DNA of 64,000 bases from Amycolatopsis azurea DSM 43854. GTDB taxonomy: Bacteria > Actinomycetota > Actinomycetes > Mycobacteriales > Pseudonocardiaceae. Every line of letters begins with the position of its first letter. The stretch's first letter is position 1. The notes under the pieces are model-generated. The model did not search any database. It was not told the DNA's origin and saw only the letters and a list, made by a program, of their open reading frames with translations. A program made the translations under genes and the position numbers. Below, piece by piece: positions 43,251-50,952 of this stretch. Where the stretch lies: positions 1-64,000 of the forward strand of contig NZ_MUXN01000003.1 in NCBI RefSeq assembly GCF_001995215.1, given 5' to 3'.

Positions 43251-43294
43251 GTCAGCATCATGACATACCTTTTGCGATGTCAACACGCTGACAT
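43249..43294. promoter_or_regulatory. Tandem MarR operators
   Basis: Two identical-arm dyads ATGTCA-N6-TGACAT at 43249-43266 and 43277-43294, centres 28 bp apart. They flank a short AT-rich stretch in the MarR/VOC divergent promoter. Confidence 0.85.
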
Positions 43295-43304
43295 GGAGGA
43301 CGAC

Positions 43305-43676
43305 ATGACCGTGACCGGACCCGATTTCTTCTCGCTGCAGGTGCGCGACCTCGACCGCGCCGCCGCGTTCTACGAGACCCACCTCGGACTGAGCAGGCTG
43401 CCCGTCGCACCACCCCACGCGGTGGTGTTCGGCACCAAGACGATCCCGTTCGCGGTGCGGGAACCCGTGCCGGGGACCGACCTCGACGCCATCTCCCCGC
43501 GGCCGGGGTCAGGGGTGGCGATGTGGCTGCACGCCGACGACACCCAGGCGCTGCACGACCGGCTGGTCGACGCGGGCGTCACCATCCTCACGGAGCCGTT
43601 CGACGGACCGTTCGGCCGCACGTTCGCCTTCGCCGACCCGGACGGCTACGCGATCACCATGCACGACAAGGCCTGA
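43305..43676 (+). CDS. VOC (glyoxalase/bleomycin resistance) family protein
   Basis: 123 residues. The VOC fold is shown by FFSLQVRDLDRAAAFYETHLGLSR and the repeat ending VTILTEPFDGPFGRTFAFADPDGYAITMHD. This covers one beta-alpha-beta pair of modules, so a homodimer would form the metal site. Such proteins can be dioxygenases, isomerases, lyases or drug-binding resistance proteins. GGAGG lies at 43295-43299. Its control by a MarR with two operators suggests a response to a toxic or aromatic compound. The last 168 bp are overlapped by an antisense reading frame. Confidence 0.88.
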   Translation: MTVTGPDFFSLQVRDLDRAAAFYETHLGLSRLPVAPPHAVVFGTKTIPFAVREPVPGTDLDAISPRPGSGVAMWLHADDTQALHDRLVDAGVTILTEPFDGPFGRTFAFADPDGYAITMHDKA

Positions 43677-44519
43677 GCCCAGCTGCCGGAGCAGTGCGAG
43701 GGCCCGCGCGTCGGAAGAGCCCGCGGGAGTCGTGCACACGATCAGCAGCTGATCCGGCGAGCGGGCGATCGACAGGGTCTGCTGGGTCACCGTCACTGTG
43801 CCGACGACCGGATGACGCAGCTCGTAGGCCGCCGCGTCGCAGGGCTGCACGCGGTGATCGCCCCAAAGCGAAACGAACTCGGGGCTCTTCATGGTCAGCT
43901 CGCCGATCAGCTCCGCGAGCAGCGGATCGTCGGGATGCCTGCCGACGGAGATCCGCAGGTTCCCCACCACCGCGCGGATCTTCCGCTTCCAGTCGGCGTA
44001 CAGCTCCCGGTTGTGCGGGTCCAGGAACAGCATCCGGCTCATGTTCGGCCGTCGCGCCGGGTCGTCCGGGGCGTGGAAATCCAGATGCCCGCCCAGCAGG
44101 GCGTGGCCGAGGGTGTTCCACGCCAGGACGTCCGAGCGGCGGCCGAGCACCAGCGCGGGCGCGTCGACGGTGCTCAGGAGGTCCCGGGTCTCGTCGTGGA
44201 GTTTCTCGGGCCGTGGACGGCGCGCCCGCGGCGTGCGGCGGGCGGCATCGGCGAGCCGGTCGAGGTGTTCGCGTTCGTGGCCGTCGAGCCGGAGCGCGCG
44301 GGCGATGGCGTCGAGCACCTCGGCCGAGGCGCCGCGCGACATGCCCTGCTCCAGCCGCGCGTAATACGAGACGCTGACACCGGCGAGCTGGGCCAGTTCC
44401 TCACGCCGCAGCCCGGCCACCCGGCGGCGCGCCCCGAAGTCGCGCAGGCCGACGTCTTCCGGCCGCAGCTGGGCCCTTCGCGCCTGCAAGAAGTCGCCGA
44501 GCGGGCCAGGTCCGTCCAT
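43509..44519 (-). CDS. XRE-family regulator with MmyB-like ligand domain, extended C-terminus
   Basis: 336 residues from ATG 44519. The N-terminal XRE HTH contains RRRVAGLRREELAQLAGVSVSYYARLEQG. The C-terminal MmyB-like domain shows VLAWNTLGHALLGGHLDFHA and LRHPVVGTVTVTQQTLSIA, typical of 270-290-residue regulators. Here the frame continues about 55 residues beyond the usual end, running antisense through the last 168 bp of the convergent VOC gene to a stop at 43509. The extension shows no domain. A lost stop or a frameshift near 43680 is possible. It is divergent from an MBL hydrolase, its likely target. Confidence 0.8.
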   Translation of the reverse strand: MDGPGPLGDFLQARRAQLRPEDVGLRDFGARRRVAGLRREELAQLAGVSVSYYARLEQGMSRGASAEVLDAIARALRLDGHEREHLDRLADAARRTPRARRPRPEKLHDETRDLLSTVDAPALVLGRRSDVLAWNTLGHALLGGHLDFHAPDDPARRPNMSRMLFLDPHNRELYADWKRKIRAVVGNLRISVGRHPDDPLLAELIGELTMKSPEFVSLWGDHRVQPCDAAAYELRHPVVGTVTVTQQTLSIARSPDQLLIVCTTPAGSSDARALALLRQLGSGLVVHGDRVAVRVGEGERAAERSVERLREDGDARVDQPVVQRLGVVGVQPHRHP

Positions 44520-44621
44520 GATCCCGAGTATCCGTGGCCTGTCCCTCCGCAGCCACACCCTCCCAGTGGGAGGACAACAGGGGCGTGGTTCGCGTCCGGC
44601 GGGCCGGACAGGCTCGGTCCC

Positions 44622-45527
44622 ATGGACGAGATCACCCTCGGAGACGTCACGGTCACCCGCGTCAAGGAGTTCTACGGCTCGCTCGGCATGGCCCCGGCGG
44701 AGTTCCTGCCGGACAGCCCGGACGGCTCGTGGGACGAGCATCGCGGCTGGCTCGTGCCCGACTTCTGGAACCCCGAGACGAACGAATGCCGCGCCGCGCT
44801 CCAGTCCTGGCTGATCCGCAGTGAAGGGCGCACGATCCTCGTCGACACCGGCGTCGGCAACCACAAGGACCGGCCCTACGCGGCGGTCTGGAACCGGCTC
44901 GACACCGCCTACCTCGACAACCTCGCGGCGGCAGGCGTGCGGCCCGAGGACGTCGACGTCGTCGTCAACACCCACCTGCACATCGACCACGTCGGCTGGA
45001 ACACCCGGCTCGACGGCCGCACCTGGGTGCCGACCTTCCCGAACGCCACGTACCTGATGGCGCGGCCCGACTTCGAGTTCTGGAACCCCGCCGAAGCGCA
45101 CGATTCCGTGCTGGGACGCGGAAATCAGAACGTCTTCGAGGACAGCGTCGCGCCGGTCCACGAGGCCGGGCTGACCCACCTGTGGGACGACACGTACCGG
45201 ATCGACCGGAACCTGCGGCTCGACCTCGCCCCCGGTCACACGCCCGGCTCGTCCGTGCTCGTCCTGGAATCGGGCGGTGAACAGGCGTTGTTCGTGGGAG
45301 ATCTCGTGCACACCGCGCTGCAGATCGTCGAGCCGGACACCAATTCGCCCTATTGCGAAGACCCGGCCGGCTCCCGGGCCACCCGGCACAAGCTGCTCGG
45401 GCAGGCCGCCGACGGCAACGCCCTCGTCTTCCCCGCGCACTTCGGTGCCCAGGGCGCCGTGCGGGTCGAACGCCGGGGGTCGAAGTTCGCGATCGCGCGG
45501 TGGGCAGGCTTCTCCCACCTCTCCTGA
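44622..45527 (+). CDS. MBL-fold metallo-hydrolase
   Basis: 301 residues. The metallo-beta-lactamase motif THLHIDHVGWNT, the later APGHTPGSSVLV and LFVGDLVHTALQI, and the C-terminal FPAHFG give the His/Asp zinc ligands. The subfamily resembles quorum-quenching lactonase-like or general hydrolases, but the substrate is unknown. ATG at 44622. It is divergent from the XRE regulator and followed 13 bp later by a carboxylesterase. Confidence 0.88.
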   Translation: MDEITLGDVTVTRVKEFYGSLGMAPAEFLPDSPDGSWDEHRGWLVPDFWNPETNECRAALQSWLIRSEGRTILVDTGVGNHKDRPYAAVWNRLDTAYLDNLAAAGVRPEDVDVVVNTHLHIDHVGWNTRLDGRTWVPTFPNATYLMARPDFEFWNPAEAHDSVLGRGNQNVFEDSVAPVHEAGLTHLWDDTYRIDRNLRLDLAPGHTPGSSVLVLESGGEQALFVGDLVHTALQIVEPDTNSPYCEDPAGSRATRHKLLGQAADGNALVFPAHFGAQGAVRVERRGSKFAIARWAGFSHLS

Positions 45528-45540
45528 GAGGACCGTTTTC

Positions 45541-46818
45541 GTGTACCCGCAAGCAGAAACCCCGACGGGCGCGGTGCGCGGCCACCGCGATTCCTTCGGC
45601 GAGCTCTACCGCGCAATCCCGTACGCGGCCGCTCCGGTCGGTCCCGGACGCTTCCATCCGCCGGTGCCGCACCCGGGCTGGTCCGGCGTCCGCGACGCGA
45701 CCAGGCCCTCGCCGACGGCGCCCCAGCCGGTGCGCGACTTCGGCGCTCTCGACATGACGCCGTACTTCGGGCCGGGCTGGGTGCGCGGCGAGGAGTATCT
45801 GACCGTCGACGTCTCCACGCCCGCCGCGGACGACGGACGGCGGCCGGTCATGGTCTTCGTGCACGGCGGCGGTTTCGTCACCGGCTCGAACCGTGCCGCG
45901 CTCTACGACGGGAGGGCGTTCGCGCGCGACGGCGTCGTCCTGGTGACGGTGAACTACCGCCTCGGCGTTCCCGGTTTCCTCGATCTGGCGGGTGCTCCCG
46001 TCAACCGGGGCCTGCTCGACGTGATCGCCGCGCTCGGCTGGGTGCGGGACACGATCCCGGCGTTCGGGGGAGACCCGGACAACGTCACCGTCTTCGGGCA
46101 GTCCGCGGGCGCCACGCTCACCGGGGCGTTGCTGGCGACGTCCGAGGCCAAGGGGCTGTTCCGGCGGGCGATCGTCCAGAGTGGCAGCGGGACCGGCGCT
46201 TTCACGCCGGAGCAGGCGGGCCGGGTCACCGCAGCGGCGGCTTCGGCGCTCGGCGTCGAGCCCACCGCGGAAGCGTTCGGGGAGATCCCGGACGAGCGGT
46301 TCCTGGAGATCCTGCCCGCGTTGGCCGGTCTCGATCTGCGGACCGGAACCGCGCCGGATCCCTTGGCGGGGCTGAGCCCGTTCAGCCTGGTGCTGCCGGT
46401 CCAGCCCGCCGACGCTCTCCTCGGCGGCGACGTCGACCTGCTCATCGGCACCAACACCGAGGAGGGAAACCTCTACGGCACGGCGGATCCCGCCGCGCTC
46501 GGGGAAACGCTGTTCGGTGCCGGAACAGCGAAGCTGACGCGGGCGCACGCGCGGGCCTCGGGCGGCCGCACGCACGTCTACTCGTTCGGCTATCGCTCGA
46601 CGGCGTCGGGCGGACGGCTCGGCGCCGCGCACACCGTCGAGCTGCCGTTCGTCTTCGACGTCGCCGACGAGCCGTGGCTGCACGGCGAAACCGGTCTGCT
46701 CGGTCCCGATCCCGTCCCGGAAGGGCTCGCGGCCAGGATGCACGGCGCGTGGGTCGCGTTCGCCAGGACCGGCGACCCCGGCTGGGCGGAGTACGACGCC
46801 GTCGAATTCTTCGGCTGA
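45541..46818 (+). CDS. Type-B carboxylesterase, shortened near residues 310-320
   Basis: 425 residues, alpha/beta hydrolase. The oxyanion motif VHGGGFVTGS, the nucleophile GQSAGA and the catalytic His in GAAHTVELPF are intact, and the probable Glu lies in NTEEGNLY. Type-B esterases are usually about 490-520 residues. After NLYGTADPA the protein goes directly to ALGETLFGAG, where about 40 more residues are usual. It may therefore carry an in-frame deletion or be a natural short form. GTG at 45541 has GAGAGGA upstream. It hydrolyses carboxylic esters; substrate unknown. Confidence 0.85.
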   Translation: MYPQAETPTGAVRGHRDSFGELYRAIPYAAAPVGPGRFHPPVPHPGWSGVRDATRPSPTAPQPVRDFGALDMTPYFGPGWVRGEEYLTVDVSTPAADDGRRPVMVFVHGGGFVTGSNRAALYDGRAFARDGVVLVTVNYRLGVPGFLDLAGAPVNRGLLDVIAALGWVRDTIPAFGGDPDNVTVFGQSAGATLTGALLATSEAKGLFRRAIVQSGSGTGAFTPEQAGRVTAAAASALGVEPTAEAFGEIPDERFLEILPALAGLDLRTGTAPDPLAGLSPFSLVLPVQPADALLGGDVDLLIGTNTEEGNLYGTADPAALGETLFGAGTAKLTRAHARASGGRTHVYSFGYRSTASGGRLGAAHTVELPFVFDVADEPWLHGETGLLGPDPVPEGLAARMHGAWVAFARTGDPGWAEYDAVEFFG

Positions 46819-46880
46819 CAGGACGTGCCAGGCCGGTGCCAGCGTGGTGTGCGTGGCCTGCCAGCGGACCGCGACAGTCT

Positions 46881-46897
46881 CTGGAATGTCATTCCAG
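46881..46897. promoter_or_regulatory. Palindromic operator upstream of the FAD monooxygenase
   Basis: Perfect CTGGAAT-GTC-ATTCCAG inverted repeat, 22 bp before the ATG at 46919. Size and symmetry fit a TetR-like binding site. No TetR gene is adjacent, so the regulator would act in trans. Confidence 0.6.
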
Positions 46898-46918
46898 TAG
46901 CGAATCCGAGGAGTCACC

Positions 46919-48049
46919 ATGAACACCCCTGTCACGATCATCGGCGCCGGTCTCGGCGGTCTCACCCTGGCCCGTGTCCTGCACGTCCACGGCATCCCGT
47001 CCGCGGTCTACGAAGCGGAAGCGTCCCCGACGGCGCGGCTGCAGGGCGGGATGCTCGACATCCACGACTACAACGGCCAGCTCGCCCTCGATGCGGCGGG
47101 ACTGATGGACGAGTTCCGCGGCATCGTCCTGGAAGGGCGCCAGGCGCTGCGGGTCCTCAACGTCGACGGAACCGTGCTGTTCGAGCGGGCCGACGACGGC
47201 ACCGGCGGCCGTCCCGAGGCGCAGCGCGGCGACCTGCGGAAGATGCTGCTCGACTCGCTCCCCGAAGGCACCGTCCGCTGGGGCCACAAGGTCACCGGTG
47301 CCCGGACGCTCGACGACGGCCGTCACGAGGTGACGTTCGAGAACGGCGCCACCGTCGTCGCCGGACTGCTGGTCGGCGCGGACGGCGCGTGGTCGCGGAT
47401 CCGGCCGCTGCTCACCGGCGCCACACCCGAATACAGCGGGACCTCGATCGTCGAGACCTATCTGTACGACTCGGAAACGCGGCACGCCGCCGTGGCGGAA
47501 ACGGTCGGCGGCGGGTCGATGTTCGGGAACGGCATCGAGCCGGGCCTGGGCATCAACGCCCACAGGGAAAGCGGCGACACCTTGCACGCCTATGTGGAGC
47601 TCAACAAACCGCTGGAGTGGTTCGACGCCATCGACTTCACCGACGCGGAAGCTGCCAAGGCACGGATCGTGGCGGAGTTCGAGGGCTGGGTTCCGGAGCT
47701 CACCGCGCTGATCACCGAAAGCGACATCGCGCCGATCCACCGTCCCGCCTACGCGCTGCCGTCGGGGCTGCGGTGGGAGCGCGTCCCGGGCGTGACCCTG
47801 CTCGGCGACGCCGCCCATCTCGCGCTGGCGAACGGGGAAGGCGCCAACCTGGCCATGCTCGACGGCGCCGAACTCGGCAAGGCCCTCGCGGCGCGTCCCG
47901 GCGACGTCGAGGCCGCGCTCGCCGAGTACGAGCTGGCGATGTTCGTCCGCTGCGAAACGCCCTTGGAGGAGGACTTCCTGCTCGAAAGCATCTTCGGCGA
48001 CGAGATCCCCCAGCAGCTGCTCAACATCTTCGAGCGGCGGGATGGCTAA
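46919..48049 (+). CDS. FAD-dependent monooxygenase (Tet(X)-like)
   Basis: 376 residues. The dinucleotide motif IIGAGLGGLTLARVLH at the N-terminus, the DG motif VGADGAWSRIR and the GD motif LLGDAAHLALANGEGANLAM define the PHBH/Tet(X) family. It hydroxylates a small aromatic or polyketide with NAD(P)H and O2. GAGGAGTCACC precedes the ATG. The sigJ gene starts 6 bp after its stop. The combination with an ECF41 sigma gene fits the oxidoreductase role known near ECF41 factors. Confidence 0.88.
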   Translation: MNTPVTIIGAGLGGLTLARVLHVHGIPSAVYEAEASPTARLQGGMLDIHDYNGQLALDAAGLMDEFRGIVLEGRQALRVLNVDGTVLFERADDGTGGRPEAQRGDLRKMLLDSLPEGTVRWGHKVTGARTLDDGRHEVTFENGATVVAGLLVGADGAWSRIRPLLTGATPEYSGTSIVETYLYDSETRHAAVAETVGGGSMFGNGIEPGLGINAHRESGDTLHAYVELNKPLEWFDAIDFTDAEAAKARIVAEFEGWVPELTALITESDIAPIHRPAYALPSGLRWERVPGVTLLGDAAHLALANGEGANLAMLDGAELGKALAARPGDVEAALAEYELAMFVRCETPLEEDFLLESIFGDEIPQQLLNIFERRDG

Positions 48050-48055
48050 TCTGGC

Positions 48056-49003
48056 GTGATGCCGGTCGGTGCGCACGAGGTCGAGGTGTTCGAGAAGGCC
48101 CGTGGCCGGTTGGAGGCGATCGCGTATCGGCTGCTGGGGTCGGCGACCGACGCCGAGGACGCGGTGCAGGACACGTTCCTGCGCTGGCAGTCCGCCGAGC
48201 GCGAGTACGTCGAGACGCCCGAGGCGTGGCTGACGAAGGTGCTCACCAACCTCTGCCTCAACCGGCTCACCTCGGCTCGTGCCAGGCGGGAAAGCTATGT
48301 GGGCCAATGGCTTCCCGAGCCGGTCTTCGAGGGGGACCGGATGCTCGGCCCGGCCGACACCGCCGAGCAGCGTGAATCGGTGTCGATCGCGATGCTCACG
48401 CTGATGGAGCGGCTCTCGGCCAAGGAACGCGTCGTGTACGTCCTGCGCGAGGCTTTCGGGTACTCGCACGCCGAGATCGCCGAGGTGCTCGACGTCACCG
48501 AGCCGAATTGCCAGCAGATCTACCGGCGTGCCAAGCAGCATCTGGCCGCCGACCGGCGCCGGGTGGAGGTCGACGCGGCCGCGGCCCGCAAGATCGTCGA
48601 GGAATTCCTCGCCGCGGCGCTCAGCGGCCGCACCGACGCGCTGGTGCGGCTGCTGACCGACGACGCGATCAGCGCGGACGACGGCGGCGGCGTGCGCTTC
48701 TCGCTGCCGCGGCCGGTCACCGGCGCGCTGCGGGTGGCGAGGTTCCTGCAGGGGCTTTTCAAGCCGAGCGCCGCCCAGTGGTCGCTGATCGGCGAGAAGC
48801 CCACCCTGTTCCCGGCCTTCGCCAACGGCGCGCCCGCGCTGGTGCTGATGGTGGAGGACAGGGTCGCGGCCGTCGTTTCCCTCGACGTGACCGACGACGG
48901 CATCACGGCGATCCACACCCAGGCGAACCCCGCCAAGCTCGAACGCGCGGCGAGCAGGTGGGCCACCTCCGAACGCGGGGAGCCGCTCGCCGTCGAGTGG
49001 TGA
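48056..49003 (+). CDS. sigJ: ECF41-type RNA polymerase sigma factor (SigJ-like)
   Basis: 315 residues. Region 2 contains YRLLGSATDAEDAVQDTFLRWQ; region 4 has LSAKERVVYVLREAFGYSHAEIAEVLDVTEPNCQQIYRRAKQ. Two features are diagnostic of ECF41: the linker WLPEP at residues 85-89 and a C-terminal SnoaL_2 domain with DGGG (about 228-231). The C-terminal domain replaces an anti-sigma factor. GTG 48056 or ATG 48059 is possible. It lies behind a FAD monooxygenase and 79 bp before an NmrA-type epimerase-like gene, the typical ECF41 neighbourhood. Confidence 0.9.
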   Translation: MMPVGAHEVEVFEKARGRLEAIAYRLLGSATDAEDAVQDTFLRWQSAEREYVETPEAWLTKVLTNLCLNRLTSARARRESYVGQWLPEPVFEGDRMLGPADTAEQRESVSIAMLTLMERLSAKERVVYVLREAFGYSHAEIAEVLDVTEPNCQQIYRRAKQHLAADRRRVEVDAAAARKIVEEFLAAALSGRTDALVRLLTDDAISADDGGGVRFSLPRPVTGALRVARFLQGLFKPSAAQWSLIGEKPTLFPAFANGAPALVLMVEDRVAAVVSLDVTDDGITAIHTQANPAKLERAASRWATSERGEPLAVEW

Positions 49004-49082
49004 CCCGGATCACAGGTCACTCCTGTCAGGTTTCGTGCCGCTGTCCGGTTCAGGAAGCGACATCGACCGGAAAGGCACGATC

Positions 49083-49940
49083 ATGATCCTGATCACCGGA
49101 GCGAACGGCGTCGTCGGACGCCACGTGATGAATGTGTTGCTGGAGCAAGGCGTCTCCGTCGGCGCGGTCACTCGCGGCGCCGACGGGACACGGCTCCCCG
49201 ACAACGTCGAAGCCGTCGTCGGGGACTTGGCCCGCCCGAGCTGGATCGAGACGGCGCTGGAAGGAGCCGAAGCGATCCAGATCAGTCCGCGGGCCACCGG
49301 CGCCGGCCTCGAAGAGCTCCTGAAGCTGGCCGCCGAACGAGGTGTCCGGCGCGTGGTGCTGCTGTCGGCCACGACTGTGGAGTACCCCGCCGGGGAAGCC
49401 CGTTTCGCCGCCCAGTTCGAACACGCCGAAGACCTCGTCGCCCGCTCCGGTCTGGAGTGGACGGTGCTGCGCCTGGCGGATTTCGCCGCCAACGCGCTGG
49501 CCTGGGTGCCCCAGCTCAAGGCGGGCGACGTGGTGCGCGGCGCGTACGGCCGGGCCGCCAGCTCCCCGATCCACGAAACCGACATCGCCACTGTCGCCGC
49601 GCGAGCCCTCCTCGGCGGCTTCCCGGCGGGATCGGTGTACACCTTGACCGGCCCTCGATCAGTGGACCAGTACGAAAAGGTGCGGCTCCTCGGCGAGGCC
49701 GTCCACCGGCCACTGTCCTTTCAGGAGCTTCCCCCTGAGCAGGTGCGGCAGGCGATGCTCGCGCAGGGGCTGCCCGAGGAAGTCCCCGCCCGCCTGCTCG
49801 GTTCCCTGGCGGACTACAGCGTTCACCCCGGCCCCACGACCACGACGGTGGAAGAACTCCTGGGCAGGCCCGCGCTCACGTTCGCCGACTGGGCGCGCGA
49901 CAACGCGCCGGCTTTTCAGGCCCAGCCGACCTTTTCGTAG
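49083..49940 (+). CDS. NmrA-like NAD(P)-binding protein
   Basis: 285 residues. The N-terminal Rossmann motif is LITGANGVVGRHVMNVLLEQG. VVLLSATTVEYPAGEARFAAQFEHAEDLVARSGLEWTVLRLADFAANAL and YTLTGPRSVDQYEKVRLLGEAV match NmrA/SDR-a5 proteins. It is a probable redox sensor or oxidoreductase, and a likely target of the adjacent ECF41 sigma factor. A GGAAAGG precedes the ATG. Its 3' end overlaps the convergent SUKH-like gene by 25 bp. Confidence 0.85.
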   Translation: MILITGANGVVGRHVMNVLLEQGVSVGAVTRGADGTRLPDNVEAVVGDLARPSWIETALEGAEAIQISPRATGAGLEELLKLAAERGVRRVVLLSATTVEYPAGEARFAAQFEHAEDLVARSGLEWTVLRLADFAANALAWVPQLKAGDVVRGAYGRAASSPIHETDIATVAARALLGGFPAGSVYTLTGPRSVDQYEKVRLLGEAVHRPLSFQELPPEQVRQAMLAQGLPEEVPARLLGSLADYSVHPGPTTTTVEELLGRPALTFADWARDNAPAFQAQPTFS

Positions 49941-50446
49941 AACGGGGTGATCCACGCCCGGAACCGTTCCCCGTGGATCTCCTGGGCGGCGGCGATCACG
50001 GCGTCCGGATCCTCGGCCGGTTCCAGGCCGCGTTCCCGGAGCCACTCGATGAACAGCTCGTGCGAGCCGCTGTGCTCGTAGTCTTCGTCGCGGAAGTAGT
50101 AGGCCGACTCGTGGTCGACCGTGATCTCGACGTCGTAGCCCAGCAGCCGTAGGAAGTCTCGGAAGTCGCGGGCGATGACGTACTCGCCGCCTTCGTCACC
50201 GAAGATCACGACAGGCAGCTTGGTGAGGTCCGGCTCGTCGGAGGATCGCCAGATCGCATACGTCGAGCCGGTCCCGTTTGCCTGGGCGATGGGGATCAAC
50301 CGCGTAAGGAACCCGGGGTCGGTCATTTCCCCGGGGAAGCAGTTCTTGTTGTCGTATCCGTACAGCTCGAAGCCGCCGGCGAGGAAGTCACTGGTCGAGT
50401 CGTAAAGGTCCTTCAGATCGTTCAGGACCGGGATCGGGGAGTACAC
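49916..50446 (-). CDS. SMI1/KNR4 (SUKH)-like protein
   Basis: 176 residues. The pattern GGFELYGYDNKNCFPGEMTDPGFLTRLIPIAQANGTGSTYAIW and LPVVIFGDEGGEYVIARDFRDFLRLLGYD fits the SUKH superfamily, whose members often serve as toxin immunity proteins. No toxin gene is next to it here. Start is GTG 50446. Its 3' end overlaps the NmrA gene on the opposite strand. It could also be a general SMI1-like protein. Confidence 0.65.
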   Translation of the reverse strand: MYSPIPVLNDLKDLYDSTSDFLAGGFELYGYDNKNCFPGEMTDPGFLTRLIPIAQANGTGSTYAIWRSSDEPDLTKLPVVIFGDEGGEYVIARDFRDFLRLLGYDVEITVDHESAYYFRDEDYEHSGSHELFIEWLRERGLEPAEDPDAVIAAAQEIHGERFRAWITPFYEKVGWA

Positions 50447-50455
50447 GCGGCAACT

Positions 50456-50854
50456 CTATGCCGGTGGACCTTGGCTGTCGCTGATCGCGTTGGCGTTGTC
50501 GATCTGGGCCATGTGCTCCTCGGCCCAGGCCCGGAGCGCCGCCAGCGGGATCTCGAGCGACGAGCCCAGCTCGGTGAGCCGGTAGTGCACGCGCGGTGGC
50601 ACGGTGGGCTCCACCCGGCGGGCGGCGAGCCCGTCGCGGATCATGCCGCGCAAGGTCGTCGACAGCATTTTCTGTGACACGCCGGGCATCCGGCGGCGCA
50701 ACTCGGCGAAACGCACCTCGTGCGGTGCCGCCTCCGCGAGGACCTTGACCGCCATGGACGTCCACTTCGTGCCGATGCGGTCCAGCAGCTGCCGGGTCGG
50801 GCACTGGGGATCGAACAAGTCACCGCGCCCGCTTCGTGCCGGTTGGGAGGTCAC
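50456..50854 (-). CDS. HxlR-family transcriptional regulator
   Basis: 132 residues. It has the HxlR winged helix: CPTRQLLDRIGTKWTSMAVKVL (Cys in the first helix), RFAELRRRMPGVSQKMLSTTLRGMIRDGLAARR and VHYRLTELGSSLEIPLAALRAWAEEH. The Cys suggests redox or electrophile sensing, as in HypR or YodB relatives. It is divergent from an alpha/beta hydrolase gene, the likely target. Confidence 0.9.
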   Translation of the reverse strand: MTSQPARSGRGDLFDPQCPTRQLLDRIGTKWTSMAVKVLAEAAPHEVRFAELRRRMPGVSQKMLSTTLRGMIRDGLAARRVEPTVPPRVHYRLTELGSSLEIPLAALRAWAEEHMAQIDNANAISDSQGPPA

Positions 50855-50904
50855 CTGGAACTCACCACCTGGGGGGAAGGTGCCGTCTTGGCAGCACGAT
50901 CGAA

Positions 50905-50938
50905 GTTACCTAGCGTTTCCAAGTAACCAATGGTAACC
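50905..50938. promoter_or_regulatory. Candidate HxlR binding region
   Basis: The HxlR/hydrolase gap holds repeated GTTACC / GTAACC / GGTAACC elements at 50905-50910, 50923-50928 and 50932-50938. The first and last are inverted. It is suggestive of an operator only. Confidence 0.35.
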
Positions 50939-50952
50939 AGCTTGGAGGCGTC

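Noticed and set aside
49020..49060. ECF41 promoter (TGTCACA ... CGTC) before the NmrA gene
   Set aside because: TGTCAGG is present, but no CGTC element occurs at the expected spacing.
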